A DNA stretch of 55,440 nt from Crocinitomicaceae bacterium (GTDB lineage Bacteria > Bacteroidota > Bacteroidia > Flavobacteriales_D > Crocinitomicaceae), in NCBI GenBank assembly GCA_029254025.1, contig JAQWYK010000042.1, positions 1-55,440 of the forward strand, written 5' to 3'. Position 1 is the first letter of the stretch; every line of letters starts with the position of its first letter. This document shows positions 37,670 through 45,702 of this stretch, piece after piece. The notes below the pieces were generated by a model. The model was not told where the DNA came from and searched no databases. It saw nothing but the letters and a program-made list of their open reading frames with translations. A program made the translations under genes and the position numbers.

Positions 37670-37746
37670 TGGTGACCCCGGAGGGATTCAAACCCCCAAC
37701 CCTCAGAGCCGAAATCTGATGCGCTATTCAATTGCGCCACGGAGCC
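37670..37746 (-). tRNA. tRNA-Arg (anticodon UCG)
   Basis: The minus strand folds as a full cloverleaf. The acceptor GGCTCCG pairs with CGGGGTC (two G-U), D-stem GCGC/GCGC, anticodon stem TCAGA/TCTGA around the loop TTTCGGC (anticodon TCG), variable GGGTT, and T-stem GGGGG/CCCTC with loop TTTGAAT. Discriminator A and an encoded CCA follow (TGG at 37670-37672). The anticodon reads CGA and, with modification, other CGN arginine codons. The 22-nt 5' part of this gene is repeated in tandem three more times just upstream. Confidence 0.92.
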
Positions 37747-37925
37747 TTTTTTTAGCGAGTGGTGTAATTAAATATCCAACAAGTATTCAATTGCGCCACG
37801 AAGCCTTTTTTTTAGCGAGTGGTGTAATTAAATACTCAACAAGTATTCAATTGCGCCACGGAGCCTTTTTTTTAGCGAGTGGTATAATTAAATACTCAAC
37901 AAGTATTCAATTGCACCACGGAGCC
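37725..37925 (-). repeat. Tandem copies of the tRNA-Arg 5' segment, period 59-60 bp
   Basis: The first 22 nt of the tRNA (GGCTCCGTGGCGCAATTGAATA on the minus strand, 37725-37746) recur at 37784-37805, 37844-37865 and 37904-37925, each with at most one change. Between them is a conserved spacer CTTGTTGAGTATTTAATTAC, then ACCACTCGCT and 7-8 A. Each extra unit runs from GGCTCCG to ACACCA (46 nt), so it looks like a tRNA whose middle was deleted but whose CCA end may remain. All copies are on the tRNA's 5' side and would be in its precursor if transcribed from upstream. Confidence 0.9.
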
Positions 37926-38286
37926 TGTAACACGTGCAAAACTACTATTTTTTGAAGGATTCTTTCGAAGTGTTGATAAACTTTTTCTTTTTTTACCTAA
38001 AAAATTAAAATTTTGAAGTTATTTGACTCAATATCAATGTATATTTTAGTTTATTCATCATTCTTCAAGCGACAACTATTCAGAGTAAATAATTGAATAC
38101 GGTTTCCGAAAAAGTGCAATGGTACTCTTCAAGAATTGGTGTTTTAAAAGTTCAATTCTATTATAGAAAAGGCTCAGAATCAGGTTAGATGGAAATAAAG
38201 GACGAGCGTTAGGAGGATAATTTCAATGAGCCAACGTGATAATGTGCCAATGGATCTATAATGTGGGCTTTAGTTTTAAGCATTCA
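37926..38286. other. Gene-free spacer with word repeats
   Basis: About 360 bp with no credible open frame. At 38226-38252 there are reiterated words (aatgagcca, acgtgat, aatgtgcca) like those in other spacers of this window. The upstream promoter of the tRNA should lie here on the minus strand, but I see no clear TAnnTTTG at a useful distance. Confidence 0.4.
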
Positions 38287-39741
38287 TCAATGCTGCTTAA
38301 ACGAAGTAATACGAATCTCTTGTTTTAGGTTGTTTTGAGCATCGCTTAACCGGCAGATAGGAACATAGCGTCCATTTCCAAGTGTTGCAGCTTCGCGCAT
38401 GCTTTTTTCGGCTTTTTCGTTGTTTTTAATCCCGACTACACTCATAGTGATTCCCTTTTTGAGGTATTTTGAAATGAATTTTTCATAGTCGCCAGAGGTA
38501 CGATTAAATCCTCCATCGGTGATGATGATGATATGATTATTTCCATTCTTAATGAAGTTGCGCTTGGCTTGTTTGTATCCCAGCTTGATTCCGGCTCCAC
38601 CTGCTGTGAGACCTTGAGCACGCATGCCGCGAACGGCCTCTTTAATTTCTTCCTTTTTGCTACCTTTTATGGATGGGAGTATCACTTTTGCATTGCTAGC
38701 ATAGGACACTAGTGCGATGCGGTCCTCTGGACGAAGCATATCCGATAATTCAAATAAAGAGTATTTCATGAGTTCTAAACGATCCGCTTGACTCATAGAA
38801 GAAGAGACGTCAATGACAAATACAATGTTGATGGGGTTGAAGTATTTTGCATCGAAATTGTCCGAAGGTAATTCTGCAAGAGCGGGGGGGATGATTTCAT
38901 CGAAACTGGGAACAGAATCAACTACCGGCTCTTCTTTTTCAAGGATGTCTTTTAGTTTATCAAGGAGGGCACTTTCATTTTCTTCAACAGGCTGATCAAT
39001 CATTTCGATTTCATTTTCTTGTGCTGGAATTTCAGTGATAAAGGGTTCGTCTTCAATGACTTCTTTTTTAGTCAGCTCTAGAACAATAAAGTTACGCTTG
39101 AAATTCACGTAAGCTCCTAACTCTGCTGGGTAGTAATCTGAATTTGATGCATAGAAATACATGAGCCCAAGTGGAATTTGGTCGGTATATTTCCCATCAC
39201 GTTTGGTTGTCCATTTGGCGATGGGACGACCATTTTGAAGGATAGTAACAGAAGATTTTTCCAATGGCTTCTTCGTTTCTTCATCAATGGTAAGAACGGT
39301 CAGTGAAAAATCGAGGGGATTACCATCGCCGGGCTGTTGGTTGAAGTTAGGGCAGGATGTAAAACTATTATTGCCTCTTTCTGGAACATCTTTCATTTCC
39401 CCTTTCAAACGAATGATGGTAGGTTCATTTCGGTCACTAGTGTAAACGGGTATTTCATAATCGAATCGACCTTTTTTAGTAGGATTTACTTGAAAACGAA
39501 GAACGGTAGAACTGTCTTTCAACATCATAGCTCCACGTTGAATGTATACAACCTCTGCGGGTTTTTTAACACTCAAAACATACGCAACATCTCCGGTATT
39601 ATTCTTTAAGTAGATATCAACAAAACGGTCGGAATAGGAATAGATTTCGCCAAAGTCATGCTGCGTTTTGTCAAAAACAGTTTGACTACCTCCGAAGATC
39701 GAAATACAAGTGAAATTTACGAAAAGTATTAGGTTATGCAT
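38287..39741 (-). CDS. Exported von Willebrand factor A protein with DUF1573-like N-terminus
   Basis: Unknown cell role, with binding-type architecture. Residues 1-19 act as signal peptide. Residues about 22-115 form an Ig-like DUF1573-type domain (FDKTQHDFGEIYSYSDRFVDIYLKN). A linker with a carboxypeptidase-like beta sandwich follows (SSVTILQNGRPIAKW...YTDQIPLGLMYFYASNSDYYPAE), then an acidic low-complexity stretch (about 225-290). The VWA domain begins about 300, with the MIDAS motif DVSSSMS (DxSxS) and IITDGGFNRT, so it can bind metal and ligand. No T9SS tail. It stands alone on the minus strand after the tRNA region. Confidence 0.8.
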   Translation of the reverse strand: MHNLILFVNFTCISIFGGSQTVFDKTQHDFGEIYSYSDRFVDIYLKNNTGDVAYVLSVKKPAEVVYIQRGAMMLKDSSTVLRFQVNPTKKGRFDYEIPVYTSDRNEPTIIRLKGEMKDVPERGNNSFTSCPNFNQQPGDGNPLDFSLTVLTIDEETKKPLEKSSVTILQNGRPIAKWTTKRDGKYTDQIPLGLMYFYASNSDYYPAELGAYVNFKRNFIVLELTKKEVIEDEPFITEIPAQENEIEMIDQPVEENESALLDKLKDILEKEEPVVDSVPSFDEIIPPALAELPSDNFDAKYFNPINIVFVIDVSSSMSQADRLELMKYSLFELSDMLRPEDRIALVSYASNAKVILPSIKGSKKEEIKEAVRGMRAQGLTAGGAGIKLGYKQAKRNFIKNGNNHIIIITDGGFNRTSGDYEKFISKYLKKGITMSVVGIKNNEKAEKSMREAATLGNGRYVPICRLSDAQNNLKQEIRITSFKQH

Positions 39742-39785
39742 AATACCGTATAACTGGATGTGGTAATTTTAGTTACGAAACTAAC

Positions 39786-39816
39786 AAAAAAAGAGCCGAA
39801 CAATGTCCGACTCTTT
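39786..39816 (-). terminator. Rho-independent terminator after ppa
   Basis: On the minus strand AAAGAGTCGGA pairs with TTCGGCTCTTT (two G-T pairs), followed by four more T. It starts 25 bp after the ppa stop. Confidence 0.8.
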
Positions 39817-39841
39817 AATAATGAGTGTTTATCACGCTCAG

Positions 39842-40534
39842 TTATGCTTTTACGCCTAACGCTTGCATCAATGCTTCTGCTAATGCTTGGTCTGCATTTC
39901 CGAACTTAGCAGTATAGTCGTCAAAACTTCTATTGATGACTTCTTTTGCTTCGTCAGCACCATATACGTGAGTGATTTCCACATTTTTACTGTTTCCTTC
40001 CAAATCTTTGTAAGTGAGGAAAAAGTGCTTTACTCTGTCGATGACCATTTTCGGCATGTCTGAGATATCCTTAATATCACCGTAAGCTTGATCTCCTTTT
40101 AAAACTGCAATAATTTTATCGTCTGCTTCACCACCATCAATCATTCGGAAACCACCTATAGGAATTGCTTCCATAAAGATGTTTCCACGATTCACCTGAC
40201 GCTCCGTTAAAACACAAATATCCAAAGGGTCTTGGTCACCAACAATACCTGTTTTGCCGGTTTTCTCTTTACAAAATTCTGCAATGCGTGTGTCGCAATA
40301 TGTTTGTGGAACGAAACCGTACATACACGGCATGTGGTTCGAAAATTTTTGTGGGCGATCGATCATGATGAATCCTGAATCTTTGTCGACCTCGTATTTG
40401 ATAGCGTCTGAAGGGACAATTTCAATGAATGCATTGACAATATCTGGTGTTTTCTCTCCTATGGAAACTCCGTGCCATGGGTGCGCTACAAATTTGTTAT
40501 TAAATGCCTTCAATAGGTTTTGAATTTCTTTCAT
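39842..40534 (-). CDS. ppa: Inorganic pyrophosphatase, family I
   Basis: Hydrolyses pyrophosphate made by biosynthetic reactions. The 230 residues carry YEVDKDSGFIMIDRP, the metal cluster GDQDPLDICVLTE (two Asp plus further Asp), and GGEADDKIIAVLKGD, the standard family I active site. HVYGADEAKEVINRSFDDY closes the protein. Slightly longer than E. coli Ppa (about 175), as usual in Bacteroidota. It has its own terminator; an M23 peptidase lies 75 bp upstream in the same direction. Confidence 0.95.
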   Translation of the reverse strand: MKEIQNLLKAFNNKFVAHPWHGVSIGEKTPDIVNAFIEIVPSDAIKYEVDKDSGFIMIDRPQKFSNHMPCMYGFVPQTYCDTRIAEFCKEKTGKTGIVGDQDPLDICVLTERQVNRGNIFMEAIPIGGFRMIDGGEADDKIIAVLKGDQAYGDIKDISDMPKMVIDRVKHFFLTYKDLEGNSKNVEITHVYGADEAKEVINRSFDDYTAKFGNADQALAEALMQALGVKA

Positions 40535-40609
40535 AAGTAATATTTAAGATTGAATTTTTTAAATTCGGGGTGCGAAAATACAACAAATTTCCAAACAAAA
40601 AAATCACCA

Positions 40610-41467
40610 TTAACGTCCGAAAGAAAAGTAATCCATTGGATTTAAGACCCCAGAAGAACTCCAGAGTTCAAAATGTAAGTGCGGACCGGTAGAACGTTCT
40701 CCTGTGTTTCCCACAATACCAATAGGGTCTCCAGCATTTACATTTTCTCCAGCATCTTTCAATAGTTTTTCGCAATGTTTATAAATGGAGGTCAACCCAT
40801 TTGGGTGATTAATGACGAGCGTATATCCATCTTTTTCGTCGTATCCAGCGTGCACCACATTTCCTTTGTAGATAGCTAGAATTGGGGTGTTTTTAGGAGC
40901 GACGATGTCAACACCGTGATGCGTTTGCTCTTTAAAATTTTGACTGATTTCACCGGTGACTGGATCCAAAAGGAATAAGTCTTTTCGATAGTTAGAATTA
41001 CTTGATTCACTTTGAAGCTGAGCGCGTGCCAGAACATCTTCTTCCAAGGCCTGCTCATCAATAGATCGACTTGTATCAATTTCTGCGGGAGATGATTCGC
41101 GCTGTAGGTTCGTGGCATAATAAACAGAATCAATATCTAATTTCCCAAGAAGAATATTTTGTAAGTTCTCAATATAGTTTGTTTGTTGGAGCACTATATT
41201 ATCCAGCTGCTCCATTTTCTCATAAGCTTCTGCAATTTTGGCGCGACTTCCATCAGATGAACCGGTGGGAAGAAGTGTTCCTAGTGAGGTGTAAGAGAAA
41301 AGTAAATAGAACAACCCAAAGAGAAGTAGCAGCAACAATATGAGTGAACTGATGATTTGAATTCTCGATATGCGTATCACCCACGATTGTTCAAAAGTTT
41401 TTGGATCCATACCTACGATTCGTGTAGCTTTTTTGAGCCAATTTCCCAAACGATTTTCTTTCGGCAT
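40610..41467 (-). CDS. Membrane-anchored M23 (LytM-type) peptidase
   Basis: Predicted cell-wall endopeptidase or activator in the periplasm. One transmembrane helix near residues 35-57 is followed by a coiled region (EAYEKMEQLDNIVLQQTNYIENL). The M23 domain covers about 170-285, with zinc ligands in HHGVDIVAP (His, Asp) and GPHLHFELWSS (HxH). VGNTGERSTGPHLHF is typical of active enzymes. All ligands are present, so it is probably catalytic rather than a degenerate scaffold. It is upstream of ppa but not clearly co-transcribed. Confidence 0.88.
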   Translation of the reverse strand: MPKENRLGNWLKKATRIVGMDPKTFEQSWVIRISRIQIISSLILLLLLLFGLFYLLFSYTSLGTLLPTGSSDGSRAKIAEAYEKMEQLDNIVLQQTNYIENLQNILLGKLDIDSVYYATNLQRESSPAEIDTSRSIDEQALEEDVLARAQLQSESSNSNYRKDLFLLDPVTGEISQNFKEQTHHGVDIVAPKNTPILAIYKGNVVHAGYDEKDGYTLVINHPNGLTSIYKHCEKLLKDAGENVNAGDPIGIVGNTGERSTGPHLHFELWSSSGVLNPMDYFSFGR

Positions 41468-41631
41468 AGTGAGCGATTAATCTGATGTTTACCACAAATT
41501 TATGGTTTAGGTCGAACAACGTGCACCTAATTTCGTTAAATAATTAAAATAGCTCAAATTATTCACGTTTTTTGGCTTGTTCTTTGTACTTTGTAGGCAA
41601 CTTCTCAAGAATTAAATCGTTTACATTAAAT

Positions 41632-44004
41632 ATGCGAATTCTAACCCTCATATTAACCCTCGTTTTGACCTCTATATTAGGTCATGCGCAGCTGGTTACG
41701 TCGGGTGGATTTTCTCCAAATGCATTAGTTCAGAATGTGTTAATAGGTCCGGGAGTACAAGTTTCAAATGTTTTTTATTCTGGTTCAGCTGGTGCCATTG
41801 GAACGTTCAACAGTACTAATGCAAACGTTGGTATTGATGAAGGAATCATCATCACAACAGGAACTATTAATCCTGGAACCGATGGTCCACACGGTCCGAA
41901 CAACCAAAGTAATGCTGGAATGGACAATGGTGCTGGAGGTTACCCACCGCTAACAAATTTGGGGGGAGCACAAACCTTTAACGCATCCATTTTGGAATTC
42001 GATTTTATCCCGTTTTCTGATACAGTTCGTTTTGAGTATGTGTTCGGTTCTGAAGAATATCCCGAGTATGTCGGAAGTCAATTCAATGATGTCTTTGCAT
42101 TTTTCATAACGGGTCCAGGATTGAATCCGGCTGGAGAAAACATGGCAATTATTCCCGGAACGACTTTGCCTGTTGCCATCAATAACGTAAATGCGGGACA
42201 GAATAGTCAGTATTTTACCAACAATGGAAATGGAAGTGAGGCGCCTTTTGATGGTAGTCCATTTTACATTCAATACGATGGGTTTACGAAGCCATTACAA
42301 GCTGTTTCTCGCGTTGAATGTGGGGAAACTTATCACTTGATTATTGCACTTGCAGATGTGGGAGATGCTATTTTTGATTCTGGAATATTTTTAAAGGCCA
42401 ATAGTTTCTCAAGTGAGCAGCCCGTTTCAGTAGACTATACATTGTCGAGCGACCCATATTTGGACGGACAGACAATGGCAGCTGGATGTACAAGCGCAAC
42501 ATTTACGATTACACGATCTGGTTCAGGATTGAATCAACCGTTGACCATTCCGATTAATGTTTCGGGTTCAGCGGTGGAGGGTGTTGATTATACAAATGTG
42601 CCAAATTCCATTACGTTTGCCGCTAATCAAACAATCGTGTCATTCACGATCGAAGCTTTTGCAGGTGGAACCATTTCTGGAATAGGAAATATTATTTTGG
42701 AGTTTGAAATATTAGATCCTTGTGGTGACCAAAATTTTCAGACTTTTGAGTTGTTCATACAAGAAGTACAAGATGTAGAAGTGACGTTTGAGGTTTCAGA
42801 AGTTTTATGTCCTGGTGACCCCGTGCAATTGGTAGCTCAAGCTACTGGCGGGGGAGGTGGTTATACTTACTTATGGAATACAGGTGAAACGACATCCAGT
42901 ATTTCAATTAATCCAACGAGTACAGATACCTACACGGTTCAAGTTACAGACGATTGTTTGAATCAAACTGCTGAATTTTCAGGTACCGTTACTGTTCCGG
43001 TATACAATGAACTTATTATTGATGTGACGGATGATATCGTAGAGCAATGTCCTTATATACCCTTTGATTTATTTGTTGAAGTAGCTGGTGGAGCTGGAAA
43101 TTATACGTATCAATGGACTGATGAAAACGGAGTTGAATTAAGCAATGGTAATGGAGTGAATGTTGATCCAGAGTCAACATCCACTTACTTTATCACAGTT
43201 TCTGATAAGTGTGGAGAAAATGTTACAGATGAGGTAACGATCACAATTTTAAGTCCACCGTTGGTACTTTCAATCACTCCTCCTCAAGAAATTTGTCCCT
43301 TTGACTCGGTATTTTTAGAGGTTGAAGCAACGGGTGGTTTTGGCAATTATTATTACTATTGGCCGCACAGCGGTGAAACTACTTCAGGAGTTTGGGTCAG
43401 ACCTTTTGCGATAACTTCTTACGACGTAATTGTGATGGACGATTGTCAAACCTTCCAAGTAGAAGCTCGGACAGAAGTGGTTGTGGTGAAGCCAGATGCC
43501 AATTTCTTGGCAATTACGCGTCCCTTGTTCATCAATTTACCAATTACATTTGAAAATTTGAGTACGAATGCGACCAACTATCAATGGGATTTCGGAGATG
43601 GGAACTTTTCATCGATGGTTCATCCGAATAACACGTATGACGTTCCTGGTTTTTATGATATTATGCTCGTTGCGATTGATGACAAAGGTTGTTTAGATAC
43701 CATCATCAAAACCATTGAAATTAAAGAAGAGTTCTACCTGTATGTTCCAAATGCCTTTACGCCTGACGGGAATAGGTTCAATAATACGTTTAAAGTAAGT
43801 TCGATTGGAATTGTAGATTTTGAAATCTTCATTTTTAACCGTTGGGGAGAACTATTGTTTACTTCTGATGATGTGAATTTTGAATGGGATGGGGTTTACG
43901 AAGGCAATCTTGTGAAAGATGGAACCTATGTATGGAAAATTAAGTACCGCTCCATTAATGACGACGAAGACACCATTTCAGGGCATATTACGGTGGTGCG
44001 TTAA
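41632..44004 (+). CDS. Secreted anchor-L/PKD protein with T9SS type B sorting domain
   Basis: Large surface or secreted protein of adhesin-like build, 790 residues from MRILTLILTLVLT. Signal peptide to about residue 20. Residues 25-220 form a choice-of-anchor L domain (GIITTGT-like, VFGSEEYPEYVGSQFNDVFAF). A Calx-beta-like segment follows (FTITRSGSGLNQPLTIPINV to about 360), then three SprB/Ig-like repeats with YLWNTGETTSSI, YQWTDENG and YYWPHSGETTSG. A PKD domain is next (YQWDFGDGNFSSMVHP). The last 90 residues (FYLYVPNAFTPDGNRFNNTFK to the end) are the gliding-motility-associated C-terminal type B sorting domain. It should be exported by the T9SS whose parts lie 8-11 kb away. A longer frame opens at 41572 but starts before the signal peptide. 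Confidence 0.9.
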   Translation: MRILTLILTLVLTSILGHAQLVTSGGFSPNALVQNVLIGPGVQVSNVFYSGSAGAIGTFNSTNANVGIDEGIIITTGTINPGTDGPHGPNNQSNAGMDNGAGGYPPLTNLGGAQTFNASILEFDFIPFSDTVRFEYVFGSEEYPEYVGSQFNDVFAFFITGPGLNPAGENMAIIPGTTLPVAINNVNAGQNSQYFTNNGNGSEAPFDGSPFYIQYDGFTKPLQAVSRVECGETYHLIIALADVGDAIFDSGIFLKANSFSSEQPVSVDYTLSSDPYLDGQTMAAGCTSATFTITRSGSGLNQPLTIPINVSGSAVEGVDYTNVPNSITFAANQTIVSFTIEAFAGGTISGIGNIILEFEILDPCGDQNFQTFELFIQEVQDVEVTFEVSEVLCPGDPVQLVAQATGGGGGYTYLWNTGETTSSISINPTSTDTYTVQVTDDCLNQTAEFSGTVTVPVYNELIIDVTDDIVEQCPYIPFDLFVEVAGGAGNYTYQWTDENGVELSNGNGVNVDPESTSTYFITVSDKCGENVTDEVTITILSPPLVLSITPPQEICPFDSVFLEVEATGGFGNYYYYWPHSGETTSGVWVRPFAITSYDVIVMDDCQTFQVEARTEVVVVKPDANFLAITRPLFINLPITFENLSTNATNYQWDFGDGNFSSMVHPNNTYDVPGFYDIMLVAIDDKGCLDTIIKTIEIKEEFYLYVPNAFTPDGNRFNNTFKVSSIGIVDFEIFIFNRWGELLFTSDDVNFEWDGVYEGNLVKDGTYVWKIKYRSINDDEDTISGHITVVR

Positions 44005-44076
44005 TCCCTTAATCTTGAACGACGTTTCGTTAAATTATTCTCTTCATTCCTGTTTCAAAGCTTATATTTGCGGTAA

Positions 44077-45702
44077 ATGTTTTTACTCATGGAGATAACT
44101 CGTTCCAAAAGATACTTGTTGAGCGTTCTTAGCGGTTTGTTAATGGTCATTTCATTCCCACACACTGGAAGCTTGTTTCCACTTGTTTTCGTTGCGTGGA
44201 TTCCGCTTTTATTGGTAGAGCACAACGTCTTCAAGCAAAACTATCGTCCTACGAAAGTGTTATTTCATGCCTACATTACATTTTTCATCTACAACATTGG
44301 AGCGACGTATTGGATTTTGTATTCTGAAGGAGGAGAAATAGGAGCCATCTTGGCTTATTTTCTGAATGGTTTTATCATGGCGCTAGTATTTTTTAGTTTC
44401 CACCTAACCAAACGTTATATCGGTCAGAAGGAAGGATATATTGGGATATTGTTTTATTGGATTGGCTTTGAATATTTTCATTACGTTTGGGAGCTGAGTT
44501 GGCCTTGGTTGAGCATTGGAAATACGTTTGCACGCATACCTGAAATTGTACAATGGTATTCGTATACAGGAGTCCTTGGTGGTGGGTTATGGATTTTAAT
44601 TGTTAACTTGATTGGTTTCAAAATCGCCGATAATCTCATCTATAAAAAAGAAACGTGGCGCATTCAAACGCCACTTATTTATTTGTTCACTGGTGTTATC
44701 CTTGTTCCAGTGGGCATTTCGTTGATAACGTATTACACGTACACCGAAGGACCTGGAGATAAAGTAGAGGTGGTTATTACACAACCTAATGTGGATCCCT
44801 ATAATGAAAAGTTTTCAGGGGATTTATATACTCAGCTCAATAAATTCTTAACCGTTGCCGATAGTTTAGTAACTCCCGAAACACAGGTGATTTTGGCTCC
44901 TGAAACGGCCATTTCAACGCAGTTTTATGAAGAATCGTTTGAAGCGACAAAGATTTATACCTATTTACAAAGTGCACTTATGCATTGGAATGGACCTTCG
45001 TTGTTTTTAGGAGCTTCCACCTCGCGTTCTTTTGAAACGAAGAATTCACGTGCATCACGCCCGTATAAAGGAGGTCCTGGATTTTATGAAAATTACAATA
45101 GCTCGCTACTGTTGGATCAATACAATCCACCACTGTTTGTCCACAAAACGCAATTGGTGCTCGGGGTGGAAAAGCTTCCTTTCTCCGATATTTTTCCATT
45201 TTTAGAGGAATTATCCATTGATAACGGCGGTACTACTGGAACATTGGGTGTTGAAGAGTCTCCTAAAGTGTTGCGCACGAAAGGATTTACCTTTGCTCCG
45301 ATAGTTTGTTATGAATCTGTTTATGGTGGATTCATTGCGGAGCAATGCCGTATGGGTGCTGAAATTATTTTTATTATCACCAATGACGGTTGGTGGGAGC
45401 GTTCAGCAGGTCATTTGCAACACAATGAGTTCGCGCGATTGCGCGCCCTAGAAACACGACGCTATGTGGCTCGTTCAGCAAATACAGGGATTTCATCCGT
45501 GATTAATCAGCGTGGAGATGTAGTGGCCTCCACGAATTATTGGGAGCATTCAGGATTGCGTGAAACAGTGCGCTTAAATGATCGACCCACATTTTATGTG
45601 ATGTATGGAGATGTCTTGGGAAGGTCGTTCGCATTCGTTTTTGTCCTCATGCTCATTTACACAAGTGTTAAGTATTTAAGACGATTTGGTAAGTCGTTCT
45701 AA
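44077..45702 (+). CDS. lnt: Apolipoprotein N-acyltransferase
   Basis: Adds the third acyl chain to lipoproteins in the inner membrane. The 541 residues have about six N-terminal helices and one C-terminal helix around a periplasmic nitrilase domain. The catalytic triad can be seen as Glu in ILAPETAIST, Lys in VEKLPFSD, and Cys in PIVCYESVYGGF. ITNDGWWERSAGHLQHNEFARLRALETRRYVARSANTGIS is the conserved closing part. It starts 72 bp after the anchor-L gene and ends in a 4-bp overlap with the convergent kinase-like gene. The alternative start MEITRSK would remove four residues. Confidence 0.94.
   Translation: MFLLMEITRSKRYLLSVLSGLLMVISFPHTGSLFPLVFVAWIPLLLVEHNVFKQNYRPTKVLFHAYITFFIYNIGATYWILYSEGGEIGAILAYFLNGFIMALVFFSFHLTKRYIGQKEGYIGILFYWIGFEYFHYVWELSWPWLSIGNTFARIPEIVQWYSYTGVLGGGLWILIVNLIGFKIADNLIYKKETWRIQTPLIYLFTGVILVPVGISLITYYTYTEGPGDKVEVVITQPNVDPYNEKFSGDLYTQLNKFLTVADSLVTPETQVILAPETAISTQFYEESFEATKIYTYLQSALMHWNGPSLFLGASTSRSFETKNSRASRPYKGGPGFYENYNSSLLLDQYNPPLFVHKTQLVLGVEKLPFSDIFPFLEELSIDNGGTTGTLGVEESPKVLRTKGFTFAPIVCYESVYGGFIAEQCRMGAEIIFIITNDGWWERSAGHLQHNEFARLRALETRRYVARSANTGISSVINQRGDVVASTNYWEHSGLRETVRLNDRPTFYVMYGDVLGRSFAFVFVLMLIYTSVKYLRRFGKSF

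Noticed and set aside
37670-37746. Integration (att) site of a mobile element at the tRNA
   Set aside because: No integrase or flanking copy of the tRNA 3' end; the copies are of the 5' end, so only a weak case remains.
37725-37925. Possible CRISPR array (regular 60-bp period)
   Set aside because: Spacers are near-identical to each other and the repeat is tRNA sequence; no cas genes are near.
37608-37955. Frame of 115 codons across the tRNA and its repeats, with a repeated protein pattern
   Set aside because: It is made only by translating the tandem tRNA 5' repeats; the DNA is explained by the tRNA gene.
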